DNA of 57,653 nucleotides from Lentzea kentuckyensis (lineage in GTDB: Bacteria; Actinomycetota; Actinomycetes; Mycobacteriales; Pseudonocardiaceae): contig NZ_MUYM01000048.1 in assembly GCF_002150765.1 (NCBI RefSeq), positions 60,445 through 118,097 of the forward strand. Reading direction: 5' to 3'. Positions 33,053 through 42,280 of the stretch are shown here, in pieces. The notes under the pieces are model-generated. The model was not told the origin of the DNA and searched no databases. It was given only the letters and a program-made list of their open reading frames with translations. Both the position numbers and the translations under genes were made by a program. The number at the start of each line of letters is the position of its first letter. Position 1 is the first letter of the stretch.

Positions 33053-34766
33053 ACCTCGCCGGCTGCGGCTGCTGTTGCTGGCGGGCACGGTGCTGGTGTC
33101 GGCGTGTTCGATCGCGGCGACGGCGTGGCTGTCGGTGCAGAGCACGACGCGGACGTTGCGGGCCGAGCAAGGTCGTGAGCAGTCAGGACTGGCCCGCGTC
33201 TACGACGCCGTGCTCGGGTACGGGGTCGCCCACCCGAACTGGTCCGGCATCACGCCACTGATCGAGGACCTCAGTCGCGAGACCGGCTTGCACATCCAGC
33301 TCACCACGACCACGCGGACCCTCATCGGCGGCACGGCCGGCGCGGACGACCTGCAGGGTGCCGGTCGGCCGGCCGCGGTGGTCGATCCGCTCAACGTCGA
33401 CCTCGAGCTGAGGCCGGACACTCCGCAGGACCGCATCGATCCACGCGCTGTGGGCCCGTTCCTGCTCACCGCTGAGGAACAGCGGGCGTCACGAGCGGCA
33501 GCCGAGGACGACGTCGCCTGCGCCCGTCGTCAGGGGGTCGCGGCCGAAATCCGGACGAGCGCGACCGGGCGCTCGTACTCCTGGCCGTTCACGCACGGGT
33601 GCACATCGCTGAGGCTGAACAGTGACAGGGAACAAAGTGCGCTCCAACAGATGAACAAGCACTTGCTGGAGTGCCAAACCGGCAGCGGAGTGCGATACAA
33701 CCCGGCGTACCTCGGCCTGGACGGCGTGCCGACGCTGGTGGCAGGCCCGAACACGCTGCCGGCGCACGAGAAATGCCTGTCCTCTGCCCGGCGCGCGCTG
33801 CTCACCTCGTACGTGGCACCGGCCGCGTTCCTGTTCGTCGCGCAACCGGCGGTCCGGTACACCGTGGTGGGCCTGCCCGCCGCCGGGGTCGCGCAGATCG
33901 CGCTGGCCGCGGCGCTGGTGCTGGTGTTCGCGATCGCCGTGAGCTTTCTGTTGGCAGGGAGGGTGTTGCGGCCGCTGACCGTGCTCACGGAGGCGGCTCG
34001 GCGGATGCGCGCGGGCGACCTGTCGGCGCGCGCGGAGGTCACGGCGCGCTGGGAGGTCGCCGAGGTCGCGGCGGCGTTCAACGACATGTCCGAGCACCTC
34101 GCGCGAGCGGAGACGTTGCGCAAGAACATGGTCAACGACCTGTCGCACGAGCTGCGCACGCCGTTGGGCACGATGCGCGGGTGGGTGGTCGCCGCACAGG
34201 AGGGCGTCGCGGATCTGGACGCCGACCTGCTGGACCTGCTGCTGCAGGAGACGCTGGTGTTGCAGCAGCTGGTCGAGGACCTGCAGGAGCTGGCCGCCGC
34301 CGACGCGGGTGCGCTCAGCCTGCGCCCGGAACCGGTGGACGCCGCGGAACTGCTGGCCGGGGTCGCCGCCGCGCACCAGGTCGTCCTCGACGTGCCCGCC
34401 GGGGAGGAGCTGCGGTTGACCGCGGACCCGGTGCGGCTGCGGCAGGTGGTGCGCAACCTCGTGGTCAACGCGGTGCAGCACACCCCTGCGGACGGACGAG
34501 TCGTGGTCAGCGGCCGTCTCGACGGCGACGAGGTCGTGCTCACCGTGTCCGACACCGGGCACGGCATCGCGGCGGAGGACCTGCCGCACGTGTTCGACCG
34601 GCTCTGGCGGGCCGACCGCTCCCGCGCTCGCGTCACCGGCGGACGTGGCCTCGGCCTGGCGATCGCGAAGCACTACGTCATCGCGCACCGGGGAACGATC
34701 ACGGCGGCGAGCGAGGTGGGAGAGGGCACGACGTTCACGGTCCGGCTGCCCCGCGAAGGAACCTGA
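33042..34766 (+). CDS. Membrane sensor histidine kinase
   Basis: Kinase of 574 residues with membrane segments at about 8-30 and 282-305 around a 250-residue extracytoplasmic sensor. That sensor has four cysteines (C160, C187, C211, C245), enough for two disulfides. HAMP (RVLRPLTVL to FNDMSEHLA), H-box NDLSHELRTPLG with H369, then N-box RNLVVNAVQHT, G1 SDTGHGI, F-box FDRLWRADRS and G2 GGRGLGLAIA follow. The GTG start lies inside the end of the regulator gene. Signal unknown; linkage to M23 and NlpC/P60 genes suggests envelope state. Confidence 0.92.
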   Translation: MTSRPRRLRLLLLAGTVLVSACSIAATAWLSVQSTTRTLRAEQGREQSGLARVYDAVLGYGVAHPNWSGITPLIEDLSRETGLHIQLTTTTRTLIGGTAGADDLQGAGRPAAVVDPLNVDLELRPDTPQDRIDPRAVGPFLLTAEEQRASRAAAEDDVACARRQGVAAEIRTSATGRSYSWPFTHGCTSLRLNSDREQSALQQMNKHLLECQTGSGVRYNPAYLGLDGVPTLVAGPNTLPAHEKCLSSARRALLTSYVAPAAFLFVAQPAVRYTVVGLPAAGVAQIALAAALVLVFAIAVSFLLAGRVLRPLTVLTEAARRMRAGDLSARAEVTARWEVAEVAAAFNDMSEHLARAETLRKNMVNDLSHELRTPLGTMRGWVVAAQEGVADLDADLLDLLLQETLVLQQLVEDLQELAAADAGALSLRPEPVDAAELLAGVAAAHQVVLDVPAGEELRLTADPVRLRQVVRNLVVNAVQHTPADGRVVVSGRLDGDEVVLTVSDTGHGIAAEDLPHVFDRLWRADRSRARVTGGRGLGLAIAKHYVIAHRGTITAASEVGEGTTFTVRLPREGT

Positions 34767-34813
34767 ACATCATCTACTCGAGTTCTTAACACGGTGTCTC
34801 GATCTTGGTGGCC

Positions 34814-35503
34814 ATGCGAACGGTCACCTCGCACCGGCTCCCCCCGCCGCCGTCAGCTCTGCGTGGACGCATCGTCGTCGCCGCGGTCGCCGTGGGCGCG
34901 TTCTCCACGGCAGGTGCGGGCCACACCCTGCAGGCAGTCCAGCTCACGAACCATTCGGACGGCGCCGCCACCTTCGACGGCGTGGGTGGCGACACCGCGC
35001 AGGTCCTCACCGTCTCGCGGAGGACGGCGCCGGAAGGTGCCGCGGAAGCCGCCAAGATCCTGCGCAGCCAGCAGCTCACGACGAGGCACGAGGCGGCGGA
35101 GGCCGAGCACAAGCGCCCGAAGTTCGCCCGCCCCGCCGTAGGCGAGTTCACCTCCGGCTACGGCGGCCGCTGGGGCAAGCTGCACCTCGGCATCGACATC
35201 GCCGGCCCCGTCGGCACCCCGATCCTCGCCGCCGCCGACGGCGTCGTGAAGGACGCGGGCCCGATCTCCGGCTTCGGCCAATGGGTCCGCCTCGAGCACG
35301 CTGACGGCACCATCACCGTCTACGGCCACGTCGACAGCTACAGCGTCCGCGCGGGCCAGCGGGTCCAGGCCGGTCAGCAGATCGCCCGCATGGGCAACCG
35401 CGGCCAGTCCACCGGCCCCCACCTCCACTTCGAGGTCTGGAACCCGAGTGGCCAGAAAATCAACCCGCTCACCTGGCTCAACGATCGGAACATCACCGTC
35501 TGA
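34814..35503 (+). CDS. M23 peptidase (LytM-type)
   Basis: Exported metallopeptidase-fold protein of 229 residues. One N-terminal membrane/signal segment (GRIVVAAVAVGAFSTAGAG), a helical stretch, then the M23 core with zinc ligands H124 and D128 (LHLGIDIAG) and H205 (GPHLHFEVW), plus H172 in YGHVDS. All are present, so it should cut peptidoglycan cross-bridges or stem peptides. ATG 34814 chosen; the upstream TTG/GTG codons are possible. It lies 47 bases after the kinase and 33 before the P60 gene. Confidence 0.92.
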   Translation: MRTVTSHRLPPPPSALRGRIVVAAVAVGAFSTAGAGHTLQAVQLTNHSDGAATFDGVGGDTAQVLTVSRRTAPEGAAEAAKILRSQQLTTRHEAAEAEHKRPKFARPAVGEFTSGYGGRWGKLHLGIDIAGPVGTPILAAADGVVKDAGPISGFGQWVRLEHADGTITVYGHVDSYSVRAGQRVQAGQQIARMGNRGQSTGPHLHFEVWNPSGQKINPLTWLNDRNITV

Positions 35504-35536
35504 GTGCGCCGGGCACACGAAAAAGGAGACCGCGAC

Positions 35537-36523
35537 GTGCTGTCGCACCCCTCACGCCGCGCCGTGCGCGGAGCGTTCGTCACGACGGCGGCAGTCGTCG
35601 CGGCCGTGCTCCCCACGACGCCGGGCAACGCCCAGCCTTCCGCCGCCGACGCGCTCGCGAAGTACAACGAGCTGTCCGAGAAGGCCGCCCAGGTCAACCA
35701 GGACAAGCTGAAGGCGCAGGGCGACCTGGCCGCCAAGCAGGGTGAGCTGGACAAGGCGAAGGGCGACCTGACCACCGCGCGGAAGGCCGCGGAGTCCCTG
35801 CGCGGCCAGGTGGACCTCCTCACCGAGGTCACCTACTCCGGCGCGCGCTTCAACCAGCTCTCCGCGTTGCTGGTGAGCGACTCGCAGCAGGACTTCCTCA
35901 ACCGCCTGTCGGCCCTCAACATCCTCGCCGCCGACAACGCCGAGGCGCTGCGGAAGCTCACCGACGCCGTCAACGCCGCGGACGCCACCGCCAAGACGGC
36001 CGACGAGGCGACCGCGGCGTCGCGGAAGCTGCTCGCCGAGATCGACCAGAAGAGCGCCGAACTGCAGAAGCAGAGGGACGAGGCCCGCACCCAGTACGAC
36101 TCGCTCAGCGCTTCGACCAGGAACTCCCTGAAGAACGCCGGCGACATGTCGGCGATCCAGGCCCCGCCGGGAACCGCGGGCAAGGCCCTGCGGTTCGCAC
36201 TCGACCAGCGCGGCGACAGGTACGTCCACGGCGCCAACGGCCCGGACGCCTGGGACTGCTCCTCGCTCATCCAGGCCGCCTACCGCTCCGCGAACGTGTC
36301 CATCGGTCGCACCAGCTACGACCAGGCCAAGGCGGGACGCGCGGTCAGCCGCGGCGAGGTCAGGCCCGGCGACATCATCGTCTACTACTCCGGCCAGTCC
36401 CACGTGGCCATGGCGGTGGACAGTGTGCGCGCCGTGCACGCGTCGACCGAGGGAGTGCCGGTGAAGATCGCCGACATCGACTCGATCGGCCCGATCAGCG
36501 TGATCCGCCGCATCTCCGACTGA
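35537..36523 (+). CDS. NlpC/P60 endopeptidase, RipA-like
   Basis: Secreted protein of 328 residues. Signal peptide (to GNAQPSAAD), a long coiled coil at about 35-200 (heptads rich in Lys/Glu/Ala) and a C-terminal NlpC/P60 domain with C241 (WDCSSLIQ), H289 (SHVAMAV) and H301. This is the D-Glu-mDAP cleaving layout of mycobacterial RipA-type enzymes used in cell separation; the coiled coil may be self-inhibitory. AAAAGGAGA precedes GTG 35537. It probably belongs to the regulator-kinase-M23 transcription unit. Confidence 0.92.
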   Translation: MLSHPSRRAVRGAFVTTAAVVAAVLPTTPGNAQPSAADALAKYNELSEKAAQVNQDKLKAQGDLAAKQGELDKAKGDLTTARKAAESLRGQVDLLTEVTYSGARFNQLSALLVSDSQQDFLNRLSALNILAADNAEALRKLTDAVNAADATAKTADEATAASRKLLAEIDQKSAELQKQRDEARTQYDSLSASTRNSLKNAGDMSAIQAPPGTAGKALRFALDQRGDRYVHGANGPDAWDCSSLIQAAYRSANVSIGRTSYDQAKAGRAVSRGEVRPGDIIVYYSGQSHVAMAVDSVRAVHASTEGVPVKIADIDSIGPISVIRRISD

Positions 36524-36553
36524 CCGCGCCAGGATTCCTCGGCGTCCGGCCGA

Positions 36554-36569
36554 TGGACTGATCAGTCCA
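36554..36569. promoter_or_regulatory. Perfect 16-bp palindrome TGGACTGATCAGTCCA
   Basis: Followed 4 bases on by another half-site GGACTGATC. It shares 14 bases with the site at 10615-10628. It lies about 140 bases upstream of the RraA-like gene and 30 after the P60 stop, so it may regulate the former. Confidence 0.5.
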
Positions 36570-36709
36570 CTGAGGACTGATCGGCGAGGTGCCGATCTGC
36601 TCGACCGCCACCGTGGCCGGCACTTCGTTCAAGCGGACGAGTTGCTCCACCGTTCGCCGGACGGGACTAGGCTCGAACCGGAGTCACATCGACCGAGGGA
36701 GCTACCGAC

Positions 36710-37450
36710 GTGGTCGAGACGCACGACATCGTTCGCCCGCCGGCCGAACTCAGTGCGGCCCTCGCGGCCATCGGCAGTGCGACGGCCAGCGCCGAGCTCA
36801 GCCGGATGGGCATCCGCAGCGCGTTCATCAGCGGCCCGGTCTCGGTGACGCCCGGCGTGCGCGTGGCCGGGCCGGCGTTGACGCTGCAGTTCCTGCCGAA
36901 GCGGGAGGACCTCTACCCCGTCGACGAGTACGCCGAGCCGGAGAAACAGTTGCACCGGCACGTCATGTACCACGCCCAGGCCGGCGACATGATCGTCGTC
37001 GACGCGCGTGGTGACATGAGCAGCGGCGTGTTCGGCGAGATGATGCTGACCTACTTCAAGGGCCGCGGCGGCGCCGGTGTGGTGATCGACGGGTGTCTGC
37101 GCGACGTCGGCGAGGCCAAGCGGCTCGGCCTCGGGCTGTGGATCCGGGGCGCCACACCGAACTTCCACGCCCAGACCGGCATCGTCCCGGTCGCGGTCAA
37201 CGTGCCGGTGGCGTGCGGCGGCACGCTCGTCGAGCCGGGCGACATCGTCGTCGCCGACGATGACGGGGCGGTCGTCGTTCCGGTGAAGCTCGCGCCCGCT
37301 CTGGTGGCCGTCGCCCAGGAACACGCGGAGTGGGAGGAGTTCTCCCGCCTGCGGCTGGCCGAGGGTGGCGACCTGCGGCGCTACTACCCGCTGTCGGACG
37401 AGGCCCGGCCCGAGTACGAGAAGTGGCGCGCCGAGCAGGGCCGCACCTGA
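36710..37450 (+). CDS. RraA-like aldolase/decarboxylase
   Basis: Protein of 246 residues of the RraA / HMG-CHA aldolase fold. The signature GEMMLTYFKGRGGAGVVIDGCLRDV holds the G..R..D residues used for metal and pyruvate binding in catalytic members, and CGGTLVEPGDIVVADDDG is also typical. Beside dehydratases that make 2-keto-3-deoxy acids, aldol cleavage to pyruvate is plausible (inference); RNase E inhibition is unlikely here. GTG 36710 has GAGGGAG upstream. Its stop abuts the stop of the convergent dehydratase gene (TGATCA). Confidence 0.85.
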   Translation: MVETHDIVRPPAELSAALAAIGSATASAELSRMGIRSAFISGPVSVTPGVRVAGPALTLQFLPKREDLYPVDEYAEPEKQLHRHVMYHAQAGDMIVVDARGDMSSGVFGEMMLTYFKGRGGAGVVIDGCLRDVGEAKRLGLGLWIRGATPNFHAQTGIVPVAVNVPVACGGTLVEPGDIVVADDDGAVVVPVKLAPALVAVAQEHAEWEEFSRLRLAEGGDLRRYYPLSDEARPEYEKWRAEQGRT

Positions 37451-38722
37451 TCAGCTCCACAGCCGGTCGTGGCTCGACTCGGCGTCCCAGTGCGTCGTCT
37501 CGGCGAAGAACACCGGATCACGCGGGTCGAGGTGGCGGCGCAGCAACTCCTCGTCGATGTCGCCGAATCCCAGTCCCGGCGTGTCCGGGACCGTGATGTG
37601 GCCGCGCTGGATCAGCGGGCGGGGCAGGTCGGTGACCAGGTCGCTCCAGAACTCGACCTCGGCCGCGTGGTGTTCGAGTGCGAGGAAGTTCTCCGTCGCG
37701 GCGGCCAGGTGCACGCACGCCATCGTCGCGATCGGTGACGCCGCCAGGTGCAGCGCCATCGGGATTCCCCGTTCCTGCGCGTAGTCGCCGAGCCGCTTGG
37801 TCTCCGCGATCCCGCCCGCCGTCGCCGGGTCGGGGTGCACGACCCGGATGGCGCCGGCGTCGAGCAGCGGCCGGAAGCCGTCGAGCAGGTAGATGTCCTC
37901 CCCCGTGCACGTCGGGACGGCGACGGACGTGGTGAGCTGACGCCACTGGTCGGTCAGCTGCCACGGGATCAGGTCCTCGATCCACGCCAGCGTGAACGGC
38001 TCCAGCGCGCGGCCGATCCGGATGCAGGAGTCGAGCGCGATGTGACCGAAGTGGTCGGCCGCGAGCGCGATGTCGTAGCCCACGACCGAACGGACGGTGT
38101 CCACATAGGACGCCAGGTGGTCGACGCCCTTCGCGGTGACCTGGATGCCGGTGAACGGGTGCATCGTCGTCAGGTCCGCGCGGGCACCCGGCGGCGCGAT
38201 CAGCGCCCCCGGCACGTCCCACAGCAGGTCGACGCCGACGTCCATCTTCAGCATCGTGAACCCGCGCTGCCTGCGCTCCAGCAGCCGGGCGCCCATCGCG
38301 TGCGGATCCGGCAGCGACGGTGTGTCGGCGTAGCAACGGATCTCGTCGCGGAAGCGGCCACCGATCAGCGCGTACGCGGGCACCCCGTACGCCTTGCCTG
38401 CGAGGTCCATCAGCGCCATCTCGACGCCGGAGACCCCGCCGCCCTGCCTGCCGTGGTGGCCGAACTGCTTGATCTTGCGGAAGATCTTGTCGACGTTGCA
38501 GGGGTTCTCCCCCACGAGCCGGCTCTTGAGCACGAGCGCGTAGGTGGCGCTGGCCTGGTCGCGCACCTCCCCGTAGCCGGCCAGCCCCTGGTTCGTGTCG
38601 ATCCTGATGATCGACGAGCGGAACGGCACCCCGGCGACCTTGGCCACCCGCAGGTCCGTGATGCGCAGGTCGCTCGGCCGGGACGCCGTCGCGACGTGTT
38701 CCTCCGTGATCACCGAGGTCAT
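37451..38722 (-). CDS. Enolase-superfamily dehydratase
   Basis: Mg2+ enzyme of 423 residues, mandelate racemase branch. Catalytic positions: K159 (LKMDVG), metal ligands D223 (AADHFGH), E249 (WIEDLIPW) and E275 (CTGEDIY), and H325 (ALHLAASP). Likely dehydrates a sugar acid to a 2-keto-3-deoxy acid; which one is unknown. Its ATG overlaps the stop of the fused permease gene (ATGA), so uptake and dehydration are coupled. The frame stays open upstream to 39697 but that part is inside the permease gene. Confidence 0.85.
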   Translation of the reverse strand: MTSVITEEHVATASRPSDLRITDLRVAKVAGVPFRSSIIRIDTNQGLAGYGEVRDQASATYALVLKSRLVGENPCNVDKIFRKIKQFGHHGRQGGGVSGVEMALMDLAGKAYGVPAYALIGGRFRDEIRCYADTPSLPDPHAMGARLLERRQRGFTMLKMDVGVDLLWDVPGALIAPPGARADLTTMHPFTGIQVTAKGVDHLASYVDTVRSVVGYDIALAADHFGHIALDSCIRIGRALEPFTLAWIEDLIPWQLTDQWRQLTTSVAVPTCTGEDIYLLDGFRPLLDAGAIRVVHPDPATAGGIAETKRLGDYAQERGIPMALHLAASPIATMACVHLAAATENFLALEHHAAEVEFWSDLVTDLPRPLIQRGHITVPDTPGLGFGDIDEELLRRHLDPRDPVFFAETTHWDAESSHDRLWS

Positions 38723-40728
38723 CCCTTCACGGCGCCGGCCGTGAGGCCCTCGGTCAGGAATCGTTGCCCGAACGCGTACATGACCACGACCGGGATGCTG
38801 ATCAGCAGTGAGGCCGCGGCCAGCTGCCCCTGCGGCACGACGTCGCCGAAGATCATCGACTGCATGCCGACGGGCAGCGTCTTGTAGTCGTCCTTGGTGA
38901 TGAACACGAACGCGAACAGGAACTCGTTCCACGCGTTGGTGAGCGTGAACAGCGCGACCGCGAGCAGGCCCGGCTTGGCCAGCGGCAGCACGATCCGCAG
39001 GAACGCCCCGAACCGCGTGCAGCCGTCGACCAGCGCGGCCTCCTCGAGGTCGGCCGGGATCGACTTGAAGTAGCCGACGAGCAGCCACGTCGCGAACGGC
39101 AGGGTGAACGTGGGATAGGCGAGCACGAGTGACCACAACGAGTCGTTGAGCCCGATCCCGCTCATCATCTGGTACAGCGGGATGAACAGCAGCGCGCCCG
39201 GCATCACGTAGGTGAGCAGGATCGTCACCGTGAAACTCTCCGAACCCCGGAACTTCAGCCGTGCCAACGCATAGCCCGCCAGCGCCGCGCACACCAGGGC
39301 GATCACGGTGGACGCCAGCGACACCAGGATCGTGTTGACGTACCAGGTGCCGAACGCTCTGCCGGTGAACAGGTTGGTGAACTGCTCGGTGGTCCACGGC
39401 GTCGGCCAGAGGTCGTCGGTGCGCGCGACGATCTGGTCGTCGGACTTGAAGGCCGTGACCGTCATCCAGTAGAGCGGCGCGAGCACGAAGCCCAGCAGGC
39501 CCAGGAGCGCGATCCCGCTGCCGGTGCCGCCGACCAGCCGTGCGGCCAGCCGGTTGCCCCGCGCGGCGAGCACGGAGACGACCCGTCCGACGGCGGCCGC
39601 GAGCACCACGAACACGCCCAGCACGAACGCGGCCTTCCACACGATGTGCGGCGACGCCCAGACCAGCACGAGCACCGACGCCGCGACGATCACCCACGGC
39701 AGCGCCGCGCGCTGAGCCGGAGTAAGCCGCCGGCGCCCCAGATCGCTCGCGCCCGGCAGGTCGCCGCGGCGCATCATCCGCACGAGGATCACCACGAGGA
39801 TGCCGATGATCGGCAGCATCACCAGCGTGACCGCGGCGCCCGCGCCCAGCTGCAGCTGCTGGATGGCCTTGGAGTAGGCCACCATCACGTACGGGGCGGT
39901 GGCGTCCCCCGGTCCGCCCTGGGTCATCAGCCAGATCAGGTCGAAGTTGTTGAACGTCCAGATCGACGACAGCAACACCGTCACGATCATGACGTGGCGC
40001 AGGCCCGGCAGCGTGATGTGCAGGAAGCGCTGCCAGGGCGTCGCACCGTCCACAACGGCCGCTTCATAGAGGCCGCCGTCGATCGCCTTGAGCCCGGCGA
40101 GGAACGTCACCGCGAAGAACGGGATGCCCTTCCAGACGTTGACGAGGATGACCGCGGGCAGTGCGAGCGCCGGATCGGACAGCCATTCCGCCGGCCACTT
40201 GTCGACGAGCCTGATCGCGGCCAGCGCGGGCCCGATGCCGGAGTCGGTGAGCAGGACGTTGACGCTGCCGAAGATCGGGTCGAACAGGGACCGCCAGGTG
40301 AAGGCCGTGACGACTGTCGGCACCACCCACGGCAACAGGATCACGCCGGCGACGATCGCGCGGCCGCGGCGCATGTGGTGCAGCATCAACGCCGCGATGA
40401 GGCCGAGGGTCACCTTGAAGATCTCGGCGTACGCGGTGAAGACGAACGAGTTGAGGACGCCCTTGTGGAACACGGCGTCGTCGATGAGAGCGGTGTAGTT
40501 GTCGAGCCCGACGAAGACCGTTTCCGCGCCGTGGCGTTCGGTGGTGCTGGTGAAGATCGAGTCGGCGATCGGGAACAGGATCAGGCCGGCGACCAGCACC
40601 AGCGTCGGCCCGATGAACACCGCGGCCAGGCGCCAGTCCCGTCCGAGCAGCCGCTGCGACCGCGTGAGCGAGGGCGACCGGCCCGGCGCCGGACGGACCG
40701 GCACCGGGCGCGTGCGCAGCGTCGTCAC
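38719..40728 (-). CDS. Fused MalF-MalG carbohydrate ABC permease
   Basis: One polypeptide of 669 residues carrying both CUT1 permease subunits. The N-terminal half is MalF-like with EAA loop EAAVVDGATPWQRFLHITLP at 222-241. The C-terminal half is MalG-like with EAA loop EAALVDGCTRFGAFLRIVLP at 563-582 and the typical tail EGLTAGAVKG. Between them, about residues 335-395 add two or more hydrophobic segments that could keep both halves correctly oriented. These subunits are normally separate genes of 280-320 residues, so this is a genuine fusion: no stop or frame break was found between halves. GTG 40728 overlaps the lipoprotein stop. Confidence 0.92.
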   Translation of the reverse strand: MTTLRTRPVPVRPAPGRSPSLTRSQRLLGRDWRLAAVFIGPTLVLVAGLILFPIADSIFTSTTERHGAETVFVGLDNYTALIDDAVFHKGVLNSFVFTAYAEIFKVTLGLIAALMLHHMRRGRAIVAGVILLPWVVPTVVTAFTWRSLFDPIFGSVNVLLTDSGIGPALAAIRLVDKWPAEWLSDPALALPAVILVNVWKGIPFFAVTFLAGLKAIDGGLYEAAVVDGATPWQRFLHITLPGLRHVMIVTVLLSSIWTFNNFDLIWLMTQGGPGDATAPYVMVAYSKAIQQLQLGAGAAVTLVMLPIIGILVVILVRMMRRGDLPGASDLGRRRLTPAQRAALPWVIVAASVLVLVWASPHIVWKAAFVLGVFVVLAAAVGRVVSVLAARGNRLAARLVGGTGSGIALLGLLGFVLAPLYWMTVTAFKSDDQIVARTDDLWPTPWTTEQFTNLFTGRAFGTWYVNTILVSLASTVIALVCAALAGYALARLKFRGSESFTVTILLTYVMPGALLFIPLYQMMSGIGLNDSLWSLVLAYPTFTLPFATWLLVGYFKSIPADLEEAALVDGCTRFGAFLRIVLPLAKPGLLAVALFTLTNAWNEFLFAFVFITKDDYKTLPVGMQSMIFGDVVPQGQLAAASLLISIPVVVMYAFGQRFLTEGLTAGAVKG

Positions 40729-42149
40729 TGCTTGTAGCCCTGCTGCTCGAAGACCTGGACGATCCGGGCGTGCGTCGCGGCGACGGCGTCGGCCGGTTTC
40801 GTGCCCTGGACGACCGACTGCATCATGTCGGTCAGCAGGTAGGCGGCGGTGGCGGCCTGCTCGCCGGGGCTCGGGGCCTGGGGGAACTTGAAGCCGGTTT
40901 TGGTGGCCACCGGGAGCGGCGTACGGGTCTGCTCCCGCAGCGCGGGGAAGGCGGGATCACCGTTGGTGTAATACGGGTCGGAGTCCCACACCTTGTCCCA
41001 CGAGGGGTTGACCAGGCACGGTGCTCCCTTCGCGACACCGAGCAGCGCGGTTCCGCTGACCATGTACTTCGCCACCAGCTTGGCGAGGTCGGGGTTCTTG
41101 GCCCCCTTGAACACGACGAACGAGTTGGACTCGCCGAACGCGAGCGGTTTGTCGATCGCCGGTCCGGTGGCGCCGTTGAACACGTGCGTGTTGGCGTAGA
41201 CCGGGTTGTTCTTGGTCTTCGAGTCGGCGTAGACGCTGAACTGGTTGAGCGTGAGCCCCAGGATCTGCGCCAGCCAGTTCTCGTTGTTGCTCGAGTCGGT
41301 CCAGCTGCCGATCCCCGGCGGCAGCATCGGCGTGTACTTCGGGTTCGTGTAGATGTCGCCGATGAACGTGACGGCGGCGACGGTCTCCGGCGAGTTGAAC
41401 ACCACCTTCGTGCCGGTGTTGTCCGCCATCGCCCCGCCGTAGGTGTTGATGACGTTCGCGATGAAACCGTTGGCGTCGCCGGAGCGGTTCACCGTGAGAC
41501 CCCAGCCGAAGCGCTTCTTCGCCGGGTCGGAGACCTCCAACGCGTTGTCGCGCAGCTCTTCCCACGTGTAGTGGGGTTTGAGCGGCAGCCCCTTCTCCTG
41601 GTACCAGTCCTTGCGCAGGTACATCGCGGACGCGATGAAGTGGTACGGGATCGCGAACCAGCGCCCGCCGAACACGCAGTAGTTGTTCGCCTCCGTCGCG
41701 GGATCGCCGTAAAGCTTGCGCATCTCGTCGACCACGTCGGTGACGTCGGTGAGGGCGCCGAGGTTGTGGAGCTGGCCGACGAACCGCCGATCGCTCACGA
41801 ACGCGAAGTCGCGGCTGGTGCCCGCCTTCACCTCGGCGTCCATCTTCGCCACCATGTCGCCGGCGTCCCCGGAGACCAGGTCGTTGCGGACCGTCGTGCC
41901 GGTCGCCTGCGCGAAGACCTGCAGCGACTTGTCCAGTGCCTTGTTGGCTGCCTCGGCGTACAGCTTCTGCGACAGCATCCCCACCGACCCGCCGCGCAGC
42001 GAGGCCGCCTGGTCGAGCAGGGCCTGGGGCACCTGGACGTCGACCTGCGGCGTGGCGGGGCCACCTCCTCCGCACCCCGCGAGACCGAGCACGCCCAGCG
42101 CGCTCATCCCGAGGAAGGTGCGTCTCGACAAGTCCACTTTCTCTTCCAT
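40725..42149 (-). CDS. Tat-exported sugar-binding lipoprotein
   Basis: Solute-binding lipoprotein of 474 residues. The signal combines a twin-arginine motif (SRRTFLGMS) with lipobox LAGC, so it is probably exported folded. The mature part is a family-1 binding protein (GDAGDMVAKM, YHFIASAMYLRKDWYQEKGLP). It serves the fused permease whose start it overlaps. ATG 42149 is chosen over GTG 42155 because GAGAGGAG is 6 bases upstream of it. Ligand is probably a uronic or aldonic sugar given the two flanking dehydratases (inference). Confidence 0.9.
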   Translation of the reverse strand: MEEKVDLSRRTFLGMSALGVLGLAGCGGGGPATPQVDVQVPQALLDQAASLRGGSVGMLSQKLYAEAANKALDKSLQVFAQATGTTVRNDLVSGDAGDMVAKMDAEVKAGTSRDFAFVSDRRFVGQLHNLGALTDVTDVVDEMRKLYGDPATEANNYCVFGGRWFAIPYHFIASAMYLRKDWYQEKGLPLKPHYTWEELRDNALEVSDPAKKRFGWGLTVNRSGDANGFIANVINTYGGAMADNTGTKVVFNSPETVAAVTFIGDIYTNPKYTPMLPPGIGSWTDSSNNENWLAQILGLTLNQFSVYADSKTKNNPVYANTHVFNGATGPAIDKPLAFGESNSFVVFKGAKNPDLAKLVAKYMVSGTALLGVAKGAPCLVNPSWDKVWDSDPYYTNGDPAFPALREQTRTPLPVATKTGFKFPQAPSPGEQAATAAYLLTDMMQSVVQGTKPADAVAATHARIVQVFEQQGYKQ

Positions 42150-42280
42150 GACCACTCCTCTCGCGTCCGGACGACCGGACGCGGACCGACGGGGCGACGT
42201 TGCAGCCGGCGGTACAGCGAGGCGAGCGCCGCGCTGCCGGGTCGTTCATGCGGCGAAGACGGCGGAGCGAAGTGCAGGCG

